Source: Chlorophyllum brunneum
Taxonomy: Eukaryota > Basidiomycota > Agaricomycetes > Agaricales > Agaricaceae
Direction of reading: 5' to 3'
Length of the DNA stretch: 64,000 bases
NCBI GenBank assembly: GCA_963576785.1
Contig: OY756151.1
Coordinates: forward strand, 1,798,001-1,862,000
Positions within the stretch are counted from its first letter, which is position 1. Each line of letters starts with the position of its first letter. This document shows positions 37,858-49,077 of this stretch, piece by piece. The notes below the pieces were generated by a model. That model made no database searches. It was not told where the DNA came from and worked only from the letters and a program-made list of their open reading frames with translations. A program made the position numbers and the translations under genes.

Positions 37858-39218
37858 GTCGAAAGTACGTCACTTCTCTTACCTCACCCGACATTGGAAT
37901 GTTGACTTCTATCGAACATAGTCAGTCTCATTACCGTTGCCTTTCCCGTAGCTGTATGACCTTCTGTAGCTCCCTATGTGACATGTATAATCGTGCTATA
38001 TGATCATGATGATGTTGTAGATTTTCCGTGGCGATTTTGGAGATTCATAAGCCGACACCCAGCAAACCTATTTTGAAATGTTAAACACGGGGGATAGGTG
38101 TATAGTCCCCTCAATTTGAGCCAATTCAAGATATACTGATTGTGCTCGACCATGGGTGAACTGGGTTCAAATAATGACCTTGTGTCTACTTCACTGCCCA
38201 GGTCGTGGTGATCATGAGATAGACACCTCTTTAACGCACGCGAGGAATGGTGCACACTGTTGATCGCGTTATCTCGTACCAGGCTGGCTTCCTTGGTCAA
38301 TCATAGCTATACGCGTTCAATAATGGTGCACTACGAAGAGATTTGTATCTTCCAACTAGAGTACAACTCGAACCACGACCGAGTTTCGAACTCGAAGAGC
38401 AAGAACACACGATTTGATGCGCCGGGTATAGACCAAAATGCTTTCGTGGATAGATTAGATGCAAGCGCGACTGCCACTCAAACGTCCCGCGGAAACCGGA
38501 TCTGGAAGAGTCACTTAAGCGAATCTCTGGATTTGAGACTACAACTAAGACTCGGCCAGAGCAAGGGCAGAGCTCTGGTGCAACCCGACATCCTGAGCAT
38601 CCTAAATAGTGGGCTCAAACCGACCGCCGACGCGTGCGCTGGTATGGGACGGTTGCCCAGCAAGTGAGCGTGAGGTTCATTATATTACCACTTCCATTGA
38701 GGGTGGGATTCCTCTCTCTGACTTCGACCTGCTCCTTTCAACTTTGACTGACCCTTTTGTTACCCGACAGCTTTCCTCCACGGGTCGAAAAAGGACGGGT
38801 GAAACTTATCGCGGCAAGCTTCTATCACAGTGCACGGGCACAGTACAGAGGGAATTAAGAGTGGTGAATCGTCAAAATACTCGAAGGAGAGCCAGAGGGA
38901 GGCCGAGGAGAGGTGGCAGTGAGGGCGAGGACACACTGTCCTCAGATTCTCCACTATTGAATCTCCGCGTCACGAGGCGCAGTCTCTTCAAAACTTCTCT
39001 GACTTATTCCCAAAGCGACATCCATCAGACTCGCAGCAACCTTGATGATCCAATCTCTGGTGTTAAGCTCATCAGTCCTGAGTACGTCAAAGGAGTTCCC
39101 TATCACACAGCTTTTGGCAAGCATCACCGCGGTAACTCGTCCTTCCAGTCAATTTCTGAAATAGTAACTCGACATTTATCCATTCTTCCCAGGGTTCCTC
39201 GATGATTACTCCATTGTT
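37858..39218. other. intergenic, with one uncertain ORF
   Basis: Between hydrophobin 2 and the 7-TM gene. Apart from the 199-codon frame listed separately, no motif was recognised. Confidence 0.4.
38609..39205 (+). CDS. hypothetical ORF with an AT-hook-like segment
   Basis: 198 residues, open and beginning with ATG, which is long for non-coding DNA here. The centre contains RRRARGRPRRGG (about residues 92-103), which resembles an AT-hook (RGRP core). No other domain, no splice-joined extension and no homologue I recognise. It could be a chance frame; unlike most genes in the window it has no introns. Low confidence. Confidence 0.2.
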   Translation: MGSNRPPTRALVWDGCPASEREVHYITTSIEGGIPLSDFDLLLSTLTDPFVTRQLSSTGRKRTGETYRGKLLSQCTGTVQRELRVVNRQNTRRRARGRPRRGGSEGEDTLSSDSPLLNLRVTRRSLFKTSLTYSQSDIHQTRSNLDDPISGVKLISPEYVKGVPYHTAFGKHHRGNSSFQSISEIVTRHLSILPRVPR

Positions 39219-39350
39219 GTGACAGTTCATCCATCTTTAGGATACACATCTAGACATGGGGCACGATGCTACCGGTCAAAAAGGTCGGAAACGCACGATG
39301 AAAGAATTAGCAAAGTACTTTCCACATGGAGAGCACCATCCCTCTCACTA

Positions 39351-40594
39351 ATGCCGATGTCCATCTCAACCATATGTCCCCCGATGAAGCGAGACAATTC
39401 GAAATTTGCGAGAAATTTCTATTTGACCATAGTCGGAGTGCGTCTAGCCACCAACGCCGACTGTTTATTCACAAGGAACGTCTATCAGGCTGCTGTATGG
39501 GACTTTCTCGCCAACATCCCAGGCGACATCCGTATTGTGCTGAAGGGATTTAACGCCGTTACCTTCTGCTTCATATTCTCGAGGTAAGACTACCAACCCA
39601 TATTAGTGTACATTTCAAGAGATTGAACGCATTGGAAGGGTTTTTTCTATTGCATATGCACTCATGTTCGTTGTGGGCGAAAGTATGTCCAAGCTGTCCA
39701 GCAAAATCTTTTCCCGTTGATGGTCTGCCTGTTTTACAGTTCAGCCGGTGTCACATTGCCGAATGATCTCAGTCGCCCGTCAGATTTCCTGCATGTTGGC
39801 CACGGCATGCACATCGTTCCTATTTCTCCGTCGTGTCCACGCTGTCTATGCTGAAATTCGTATAGTGCGGTGGATCTTCACACTTTTATGGCTCGGAATA
39901 ACAGCGTGTGCCATCCCAATTTTTCTTGGTGTCGATATAGAACACATCCCAGGCACAAAGTATTGCACCTTTTACAAGGTCGCCACCTTTGTGTCCATAA
40001 TTAATTTTTTTCCTGCGGCCTTTGATGCCCTCGTGGTTCTCGTGATTTCATATAGGGTGATCACTAGTCATAGTAGAGTGGTTGATGAACGATTGAGCTG
40101 GATGGACGTTATCAAGGGAAAGGGGCTACCTCGGCTTTCGCGTGCGCTCTTACAGGGAGGTCAACAATACTATCTGTCAGTTTCAAAATTTTCCCATAAT
40201 AATGAGTGCTAACTTGACTTGTCCAACCTTACCCAGAATCGTCTTCGGAGTCACGCTCGTATCAGGTGCAATTCTTTATGCCCCTTCCGTCCCATATTCC
40301 TACGCACTGTTGATAACGCTCGCATCGACGACCTTGACCACCTCTATGGCATGTCGAGTGTTTCGTAACCTGAAAACACTTGAAGCCGACCACCAGTCGT
40401 CTTTCCTCTCTACAGTAACCCCTATTCGGTTTATTCAGCCACCCCAATCGGATGGTGGAGGGTATACGGTGGCGGAATCGGTGGATCGGGAACATCCCAG
40501 TTCGGTCCCAGTCGCCAGCACCTCCAACGACTCGCAAACGGAATCGAACAGTCAGTCGGGATTTTGGGATAATCAGAGAGTGCATCAGAACTAG
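39351..40594 (+). CDS. 7-TM (DUF6533/GPCR-like) membrane protein
   Basis: Exons about 39351-39583, 39639-39682, 39740-40175, 40237-40594; 1071 nt, 356 residues if MPMSIST is the start. Predicted plasma-membrane protein of a basidiomycete seven-helix family; ligand unknown. Segments in order: FYLTIVGVRLAT, VWDFLANIPGDIRIVLKGF, FSIAYALMFVVGEI, ISCMLATACTSFLFLRRVHA, WIFTLLWLGITACAIPIF, YCTFYKVATFVSIINFFPAA, LVVLVISYRV, then GAILYAPSVPYSYALLITLA and a polar tail. The start is uncertain. An alternative ATG at 39326 encodes MESTIPLTNADVHLNHM, which matches the first residues of the 14950-16147 copy but is put out of frame by one extra A at 39401-39407. Either this copy has a frameshift or it uses the other start. 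Last donor is GTCAGT. Confidence 0.7.
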
Positions 40595-41784
40595 GGCATC
40601 GTATAATGTTGGGGGACGATAGCAAACGAGGAAATTCTCAAGAGAGTGTTGGTATGATTTTGGGCAGGTAGTGAATATTGTCAACGGGATCTCACGGGTT
40701 CATATACACAATACTTCTACTGAAGGCACTTCTGCAGTATGTCAATATGTCCGCAGATGAATAACAATCTCATTCAAATTCTCGTGGGCTCTGTGTTCAC
40801 CGACCACAAATGCAGTTCAGAAACCCACAGCGCTGAGGGGTTTGCTCACGGGTTGTTTTAATGCATATGTAAGTTGGGTACGGCGTCTGTACTCATATCG
40901 CCGTGTTTGATTAGCGAGTCGGGAGTACTCTGACGACTTGAATTGTTCTGACGCTTCTAGACTTTCTGGCAGTATACCCAAGTTCCTTTGTTCACGTTCA
41001 GAGAATTTCGTATCCGGACACGACAACTCTCCCATCTACCCTCCGACACGCGGTCCATCGACGCGCCAAACAGGGATACACTGCCTCTCACCAGCCTCAT
41101 GTTCAACTCCGACGACTACTCCTCCCTATACTCTCTCGATATTCATAGATTCATATCCAGCGCTACATGTTACGAACCGTTCACCCAACTCTCTCCCAAT
41201 CAATTTTGATTTCACGCACTGTCAGCAAGAGTTCGTTTGTCCCTAACCTTCTCTCACATCCGCGTGTTGCTACTCTCTGCCTCATTCATGCCTACCATCG
41301 AACATATGGCTATCTCACTATCTCGCCATTGTTATGAGTGTGATCAGCGCTAATGAACCTGGGCTCTTTGCGCAGCCGTATGTGGATTCCTTCCACCTTC
41401 CTTCCCTTCCACTTTGCCGCCATCAGAAAATCTGTCTGACGGCGATCACCCGAGTCTCTTCAACGCTCTTAAAAGTGGTAATGTCTACATTAGCAATAGC
41501 ACGGTGACTGAGCAGCCCTCGAGTGAACAGGCAACCGAGCTTGTGATGAGATTGTCACCAAGTCAGGGCATCCCACGTTGCACATGTTAACGTTACACTG
41601 AAACAAGGTAGGAAGAAGAGGTCGCAAAGGAATAATATCGCAGCCATCATTCCGGAATACCAATATCCAAGCCTCTTCTCTCTTCAGCAGCAGTAATTAA
41701 ACCCGTCTTTACGGGCGGGCCCTTGTGGTAAATCCGCCTGCGGAGTCTCTTATGCATTAAGGTGTTGGCTTGGGCATTGCGCCA
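40595..41784. other. intergenic, 1.2 kb
   Basis: No supported gene; short frames only. Ends where the tandem segmental duplication begins. Confidence 0.45.
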
Positions 41785-41985
41785 GTGACCAAAGAAGCTT
41801 TAGCCCAGGTGAATAGTCTTGTTAGGCCGAGGTCGATCACGATCATGCTGGCAGAAATTACGAAAACCCGAACTCCAAGATAACGGATAAAGAGTCTAGA
41901 AGGACCCAACTTGCATCAACTGTCGCAAGGTGGTGTTCGCAAGAGCTCCGCGATTTTGTGTTGAGTCCACTATCACCTCTTTTGT

Positions 41986-42215
41986 CTCCGCACTTTCGCC
42001 CTGATGCAACGATTACCTCAAGTCCGGTATTCCGCTTGTACGGCACCAGGCATACTCAGACGCTTAGTGACATCCTTTACCGCTGCTATCCTTGTTCCTG
42101 CTGCTATCGTCGTCCATGTCATGTCCATGAACTAACCCACGAACCAAACTACCAACAGGCGCAACCTTACTCTACTGTGCTTTGGATTTATCCTTGTTTT
42201 CTCCCGTCCACTTCT
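41986..42215 (+). pseudogene. hydrophobin relic A
   Basis: The promoter word CCGCACTTTCGCC and the following sequence match the start region of the intact hydrophobins. Downstream pieces correspond to relic B (45781-46080), which is clearer. No open hydrophobin frame remains and the Cys pattern is lost. Recognition rests mainly on alignment with relic B. Confidence 0.45.
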
Positions 42216-42856
42216 TAACAGATTGATAGGCCAGTCCAGTCGATTTTTCGATAGCAACTCCGCTCCAAGCCTTGGTAAAGCTTTCGGAATTGACCTTGGT
42301 ATTTGGGCGTTCAGCTGCCAGGCTGAAACTTCGTCTCCGTTTTCTCTGTTGGGTGCGACCACAGCTGGTATGTCGAAGATTTTTCACTAGCCCTCTGTGC
42401 AGCATTTTGATATTGCTTCACAACAGTATTCACCTGCTGTTGCGCAGGTATCGTCGGCCGGCTGCACGCACTGATCAACCAGGAGTCTAAGCTACTCTCC
42501 AGTTGAGGGGTAACGAATGACCTCTGCATCGATGCCCTGCATATCTTCTTGGCATTTCTACTAGCTGTATGAACCATTTTCATTTGCAATATTAGCAAGT
42601 GTCGAGTCCGAAACCGAGTCGAGGTGGAGAGTTCTAAGGTTAGTTACGCAGTAGCCTAGTAGGAGGATAATTGCCTGTGAGGCGCAAACAGGTCCAAGTG
42701 TCGTATATGCGATTCCCTATCGTCTCCGGAACACATATATCCAACCGAACATTATGGTCTATTCGCTCTCATTTTTTAGGCTAAAGCTCCAGCGTTCTGT
42801 GTGATTGGTCTCGATTCGGATTTAATAAGTCAACGATTGTATCATCCATTTGTAAA

Positions 42857-43941
42857 TCACAGATCTAGTTGGTCTAGTTTGTACCGTGATGCTAGGGCAT
42901 GAAATCCAACATATCCCACAATAAATCCCCTATAAGCCTCCAGCGCATCAGGATCAGACTGCAAGAGTCGGTATCCCCGCTGAACACACTGCGCAATCTC
43001 ATGGGCAAGTTTTTGGAGTGCCTCGATCTTGGTAATGCCGTTGGAGTTGGCACTCATGGAAATATAATTGATAGTCTCGCCTTCGAGCTCTTCCTTGTAG
43101 AAAGAAAACAAGTCACTTGGAAAAATAATACGTCAGACAGGAGCGTAAGATAAGATTCTGTCTCACTGACTTGGCGTGATCTGAATAGCGTATGAGGTCA
43201 GGGATAACCTGAATCCAAGTTTTCATGTCGAGTTGTGGAGGGAACACGATGATGCAGTAACCTCGGGAAAGACCACTAAGACGTCTACTGAAATCGGGAA
43301 ACTCGGGCGCCATCGAAGGTTGAATCTTTAACGCGAGTTAACGTCATATAAAAGGCTTGGATAATTACTTACCTTCATTCCTTTGATCGCCCTGTCCAGG
43401 ATTGTCGAAGTCAGAAAATCCATCTCCGACGACACCATCAAATTGGACGAGACGACTCCCCAGTGCTGAGGAAATTCATATGTCATCGCCACAAGCTGAT
43501 CAAGGGCCTGATAACGCTGCGGCTCTCGACGGGTGAAGCGATCAAAGAAATCTTTCAAACCGTCAGAATATACTTCGAACATGTCGTCCACATGTACGAT
43601 GAGGCCCGTCCACACTGCGATAAAGATTCGGATGGAGTAGTTGTCCAAGTGTCGATACGCCGTATCACCAAGAGCGATACCGGTGTCGAGATGTCGCCCT
43701 ACAAGCTTCAAGTCGACACCACGCCGAATGGCATCAGCATAGCAGGCATCGCGGAAAGAGGGGTCCACCTGGATCCTGTGGGGATATGTGACGCCGCAGT
43801 CCTGCAAGAAACCTGCTAAAATTCCCCCAATCTGTGGTTTTGTTGAGGAGGGTACGCTAAGCATGGCTTCCTGTGAATAAATCTTGATATACCGTCCGGA
43901 TATATAATGATTGGTGTAGTTTTTACCTTGCCCGAAGCCAT
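42857..43941 (-). CDS. TRI5-type sesquiterpene synthase (TS4)
   Basis: Exons 43941-43927, 43870-43373, 43325-43171, 43115-42857; 927 nt, 308 residues. Starts MASGK (five-codon exon) spliced to EAMLSVPSSTKPQ. Farnesyl-diphosphate cyclase of the trichodiene-synthase family. Asp-rich HVDDMFE near residue 100, NSE motif NDLFSFYKEE across the last junction, ASRYKLDQL at the C-terminus; all intact. Sister of TS5, produced by the segmental duplication. The donor of the third intron is GTCAGT in both sisters. Product unknown. Confidence 0.9.
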
Positions 43942-44019
43942 AGTAGTTAGAGGAATAAATGGAATCGGGAGTCGCAGAGGAGAGGAACTGAAGGGACCTT
44001 GTGGATTCCTGGGTTGATT

Positions 44020-44026
44020 GTTATAT
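44020..44026 (-). promoter_or_regulatory. TATA box of TS4
   Basis: TATATAA on the minus strand about 79-85 bp upstream of the TS4 start. Confidence 0.5.
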
Positions 44027-45558
44027 ATCACCAACACGGGTAAAATTTTTCATTTTGAGGGTGAAAAGAAACTGGAGACCACCCAGCCAAGGAAGTTCCA
44101 CCGCATTGGATTTCCCATTTTATGACATAGCGGCGAGGGGGGATGCGACCAGAGCAACCGCACATGACGTGGACCACATTTTGTAAGAGTCGCCTACTTC
44201 TGGTCTCCATGCTGGTCGGAGTATCAAACTTCTGCTACCATTATAGTCACGATACGCAAAAGAACACCACATGAAGCCAGAAATACCCCACAGATGCTAT
44301 CAAGGAAGGAGGGTTGGGTATAGCCAACATATAGCTTAACGATGCTGGTGGATTACCCTAGCACTTCGGCCAAGGTGTGATTCGCCCACTTGGTCGTGAC
44401 GCAATCCGAAAGTGGAACCGACCGCCGTGGCCGCGCGTATGGTGAGAGTTGTTGCAAGTGGAATGGCCGCGCATGAGAAAATACTTGATTTCCAGGTCGT
44501 GCGGACGGGTAACACGCGGTTCTGAGCTAGGTAATATTGAGCGACATATCGAAATATCGCCCCTTGCGGTTTCCCACAATGCTTATATATTACAGCTATA
44601 ATATAACTGGGATGTTGGTCTTGACCCCTTTGCGGTGGAACCGGACCAAGGCATGCGGTGAGTATTGGGAATTTTTCATAGACGCTTGGCCTTCACGATC
44701 TCGGACCGGGTCGGAGAAATGATCCTCGACACAAGCATTTTGCAGGGCTATCCTCTCTCTATATGTCGGGTGACGAGACCCAAGGAGGATTTCAGTTAAG
44801 AGCTTCCGATTATGAACCCGGTTCAACCTCCCGGACTCGCGAGGAAGGCTTGTGGTCGATCGGATGCGGAATTCCACGAAGCTCAAGGTCCACCAGTAGG
44901 AATCCCCAGTGACATTATAATAGGTTCGGCATGGGCTGGTTTCATGATGAGTGTGCTATATATCTCAGCGATCGTCTCCTAAGAGATTAGCCACTGGTAC
45001 GTCATAGGCACATTTTGATTCCTTTAAAGGCCATCCAACTACCTTCTTGTTGTTCACACCTTCTCCCTTCTGCCTCTTCTAATGTTTCGCTTTCTATTGG
45101 CTAGTGCTTGTTTACTGTTATTGTATATTATATACGCAGCTGACGAGGTATTTGTTTGACAAATCACCTGAGCTCCTGTAGTAGCGTAGTCAGCTCAATT
45201 TATATCATTATTATCATTATCATTATTTGTATCGAGTAACATTCTAATTAGAACGATTGCCGAGTGGTGACCCACGTAAGAAAGAAGCAACAGTAAGCGC
45301 ATCTTATCGACCTCCGATATAGTTTCCGAGGTATCAGAAGCTCTGCGCGGGACTGTCGAAATGCAAAGCACGTACACCACTGGATAGTTTGCCGCATAAA
45401 GTAGGACACGGAGGGGAATGATATCAAATGAGTGGTTTCGTTGGTGAACGCACGTTCATGCTGAGTTTTTCTACTTCGGTAAGGTCGTGGCATCGACTCA
45501 CAATCCAAGCCCCGCGCACGTTAGCTGAGGAACTTATTCTATTTCGTGCTCATCACGG
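44027..45558. other. non-coding spacer of duplication copy A
   Basis: Shared with 47748-48850. No gene seen; contains an ATTATC/ATCATT microsatellite at about 45203-45229 that is absent from copy B. Confidence 0.5.
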
Positions 45559-45623
45559 GGTTGGAAGGGGATTGATTGTAACGGTTGATGCACCGAGACC
45601 ATGTTTTTTTTCCTTGAAGAATC
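45559..45623 (-). pseudogene. scrap of the DUF262 gene at the duplication junction
   Basis: GGTTGGAAGGGGATTGATTG and the bases to GATGCACC match 49962-49997 inside the DUF262 gene, and CCGAGACCATG to CCTTGAAGAATC matches about 50057-50087. The intervening 59 or so bases are deleted. Same orientation as the intact gene. It shows the left duplicate once extended into this gene. Confidence 0.8.
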
Positions 45624-45780
45624 CCGCGTCAGTGACCAAAGAAGCTTTAACCCAGGTCTACAGTGTTGTTAGGCCGAGTTAGATCACGAGCATGCTGACA
45701 GAAATTACGCTCCTTGAAATTGGATCAACTGGTGTTCGTGAGAGCTCCGCAATTTCGTGTTGCGTACACTATCTCCTCCT

Positions 45781-46080
45781 TCGTCTCCGCACTTTCGCCC
45801 TGACGCGATAATTACCTCAAGCTTGGTGTTCCGCTTGTACGGCACAGGCATACTCAGACGCTCAACTCGTCATGCGCCCCAAGCTCGCTGCTATCCTTGT
45901 CTCGGCTCCTGTCATCGCCCATGCTATGTCCACCGTATCCACGAACCAAACTACCATTCAAGTGCAACGTTACTCGATCTACTGTACTTTAGACTCATAC
46001 TTTTTTTCTCCCGACCAGCCCTTAACGAACCCTTTAACAGCAATTTCGTTCAAAGCCTTGCTAGAGCTTTGGTAGTTGAT
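45781..46080 (+). pseudogene. hydrophobin relic B
   Basis: Promoter word CCGCACTTTCGCC, then ATG 45872 with MRPKLAAILVSAPVIAHA, aligning with the hydrophobin start (shared CCAAGCTCGCTG). After the signal peptide, CAAGTGCAACGTT matches the CNV codons of the hydrophobin first-Cys region (ACAAGTGCAATGTT in copy 1), but one frame away from the signal-peptide frame. The remaining Cys pattern is gone. Decayed hydrophobin attached to TS5; the minus strand downstream (46050-46442) has an unrelated coding-like frame I cannot name. Confidence 0.55.
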
Positions 46081-46582
46081 CTTTCGGAATTGGGGTGTTC
46101 AGCTGAACTGACCTGTAACTCCCTCTCCGTTCTCTCAGCTGGTATGTCGAAGAATTTCATTTCCCCTCTGGGAACCATTCTGATAGTGCTTATCACAACA
46201 ATGTTCAGCCACTGTTGCACAGGCAATTTCGCGCATTCATCAGTCTGGTAGTCTAAGATCCTCTCCAGTTGAGGGGCAATGAATGATCTTTGCACCTTTA
46301 TCGTGTTGGCATTTCTACGAGATGTATGAGCCGAATGCCGGCAGGGATCCAGTCCGAATCCGAGTGAGTTGGAGAATTTGAGGTTAGCTACCCAGTAGCC
46401 TAGTAGGAGGATAATTATCATAGTCAGACATGTCGAAAACATCCAACCGGACGGTGTAGCCTATCCGCTCTGATTTTTACCATGGTTTAACCCCAGCGCT
46501 CCGCGTGATCGGTCCTAAGGCATGCTATTTAACTTCAACAGCTAGACTCAATAAGTTGACGGCTGTATCGATCATTCGTCAA

Positions 46583-47669
46583 TCACAAATTCAATTGGTC
46601 TAGCTTGTATCGTGCTGCTAGGGCATGAAATTCAACATATCCCACAATAAATCCCCGATAGGCCTCCAGCGCAACGGGATCAGACTGCAAAAGCCGATAT
46701 CCCCGCTGAACACATTGCACGGTCTCATGAACAAGTCTTTGGAGTGCCTCGATCTTGGTAACGCCGTTGGAGTTGGCAATCATAGAAATATAGTTGACAG
46801 TCTCGCCTTCGAGCTCTTCTTTGTAGAAAGACAACAAGTCACTTGGTAAAACAAAATGTCAGAAAAAACGATAAGATGATATACTCTGTCACTGACTTGG
46901 CGTAATCTGAGTAGCGGATGAGGTCAGGTGTAACCTGAATCCAAGTTTTCAGGTCGAGATGTGGAGGGAATGTCATGATGCCAAAGGCTCGTGAAAGTCC
47001 GCTAATGCGTCTCTTGAAATCGGGAAACTCGGGCGCCATCGAAGGTTGAATCTTTAATGCCAGTCAACGTCATCTGAGATTGTTGGGTAGCATGTGTTGA
47101 CTCACCTCCATCCCCTTGACAGCTCTGTCCATGATTGTGGAAGTAAGAAAATCGATCTCCGAAGCCACGATTAAATTGGACGGAATGACTCCCCAATGGT
47201 GAGGAAATTCATATGTCATCGTGACGAGTTGATCAAGAACCTGATAGCGCTGCGGCTCTCGACGGGTGAAGCGATCGAAGAATTCGTTCAAACCATCAAC
47301 ATAGACTTCGAACATATCGTCCATATGCGTGACGAGTCCTGTCCACACTGCGATAAATACTCGGGTCGAGTGGTTGTCTAAGTGTCGATATGCGGTATCA
47401 GCAATAGCAATACCAGTCTCGAGATGTCGCGCGCCAATTTTCAAGTCGAAACCGCGTCGAGTGGCCTCAGCGTAGCAGGCATCGCGGAAAGAGGGGTCCA
47501 CTTGGATACCACGGGGATAGGTGATGTCGCAGTCCTTCAAGAAACCTGTCAAGATTTCCTCGATCTGTGATTTTGTTGAGGTGGGTACGGTAATTGTGGG
47601 TTTCTGTGTATCAAGCTTTTTATCTCGGTGTATAGTGAGTAACGAACGTCTTACCTTGTCCGAAGACAT
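46583..47669 (-). CDS. TRI5-type sesquiterpene synthase (TS5)
   Basis: Exons 47669-47655, 47603-47106, 47051-46897, 46841-46583; 927 nt, 308 residues. Starts MSSDK (five-codon exon) spliced to KPTITVPTSTKSQ. A single frame also reads through the first intron, but the donor (GTAAGA) and the acceptor TTGATACACAG shared with TS1 and TS3 support splicing. Asp-rich HMDDMFE near residue 100, NSE motif NDLLSFYKEE, AARYKLDQL C-terminus; all intact. Sister of TS4. Probably functional; product unknown. Confidence 0.9.
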
Positions 47670-47740
47670 TATAGTTGGAGGAGTGAAGAGAGTCGACGGG
47701 GAATTTGAAGGGAGGTTGTGGGCTCCCCTCCTTCAACTGC

Positions 47741-47747
47741 TCTTATA
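47741..47747 (-). promoter_or_regulatory. TATA-like box of TS5
   Basis: TATAAGA on the minus strand about 72-78 bp upstream of the start. Confidence 0.4.
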
Positions 47748-49077
47748 CCTCACAAACGCCCGTAAATTTTTTGATTCAGAACAAGAAAAGAAACCGGACT
47801 GAAGCTGGGTAGTGCAGCCCCGCCCCCAGCCTCCCGTGTTGGTCGGAACTCTACCGCCACAGTGACCTATGCAAAAGGAGACCTCATGATACCCCGCAGA
47901 AGTCGCTACCAATGAAGGAGGGTTGCTCGTAGCCAAATTATAGCTTACCGATGCCAACGATTTCCTTAACGCTTCAACCAGGGTGTGCTTCGATTCTTGA
48001 TCAAGACGCAATACGCAAATGCCTTCAGTCTGTAGTAGCGTGCGCGGCGAGAGTGGATACCTCCATGGCCTCGCATGGGGATATACTTGATAGAAGGATT
48101 TCCAGGATGTGCGGAAGGGTGGTGTGCGGTTCTAAGTTGGGCATAGGCGCCTTATCAATCAATACCGTCTTTTGCGGTTTTCCCACCAGGGAGCCATATT
48201 CGGAGTGTGTTTTTGCAGAAATGACTGGAATTTTAGTCTTGGCGAAGATTGAATCCATTGCGGTGGAGTCGGACCAAGGCGTGTCCACTGGGTCTCCCTA
48301 TGCGAACGAAAACTAAGAAGGATTCTTCAGCTTCCTCGAGTCGCCAGGAAGGCCTGGGGCCGATCAGATGCAGAATTTGACGTCCACCAGCAGGAAGCAT
48401 GAAATGATATTATGAATTCCTGATACCAAGTCGACTGCGGACACCAAAGTGCACTACTGTGCCCTCCTGGCACCGAGTATCATTAACGCAAAAGTTAATG
48501 GATCTGCTGGAGCATGTTCTGTTTCCACGATGAGTATGCGATATGTCTCCTGAGAGAGTTTGGTCATTGGCATATCTTTGACCCTGTAAGCGCAACTTAG
48601 CGACTCCCGATATTGGTTCCGAGGTATCAGAAGCTCTGGGCAGGACAGTGGAAGTGTAAAACACGTACACCGCTGAATGGTTTACTGTGAGAAGTAGGAC
48701 AGGGGGGATGATATCAATGAGCGCCGACGTTGGTGGACGTACGTTCATGGTGAATTTTTCCGCTTCGGTAAGGTCGCAAGATCAACTCACAGCCCAAGTT
48801 TCAGCACACGTTAACTAGAGAACTCGTTCTATTTCGTACTTATCACCTTCGTTCAGATGTTCGAAACGCCTTACAGTCAACGCCCCAGTTACTTCACAAG
48901 CATCTTCGTACTCGTGTTGTCCTACTGTAGACAGGCTTTGCGTTCAACTTGTATTTAAAGATTACCGGCTACTGAGAGCGCAGATACACGACACATCTCA
49001 CATCATATTACTGCGAACCTACCAAAGGTCCAATATATCAACAGAGACATAAAACACGACTCTCCTCGATCAAACGA
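47748..49077. other. non-coding spacer, duplication copy B and beyond
   Basis: Homologous to copy A up to about 48850. No gene supported; frames of up to 121 codons overlap on both strands without motifs. Confidence 0.5.

Larger units (their letters stand above)
41785..45623. repeat. segmental duplication, left copy (A)
   Basis: From CAGTGACCAAAGAAGCTTTA at about 41786 to about 45560 the sequence matches 45631-48850 in the same order and orientation with many small differences: hydrophobin relic, terpene synthase, then non-coding spacer. Matching anchors include TGTCTCCGCACTTTCGCCC (41984 versus 45781), TTCCGAGGTATCAGAAGCTCT (about 45327 versus 48622) and TTCTATTTCGT (about 45536 versus 48827). 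The copy ends in a scrap of the DUF262 gene. Confidence 0.8.
45629..48850. repeat. segmental duplication, right copy (B)
   Basis: Counterpart of copy A. Because copy A ends in a DUF262 fragment, the duplicated unit originally reached at least to about 50090, so copy B continues into the intact gene. Confidence 0.8.

Noticed and set aside
42172..42598. Minus frames next to hydrophobin relic A, suspected CFEM-like secreted protein
   Set aside because: Cys pattern does not fit, and the homologous frame in copy B (46050-46442) is not conserved as protein; too weak to name.
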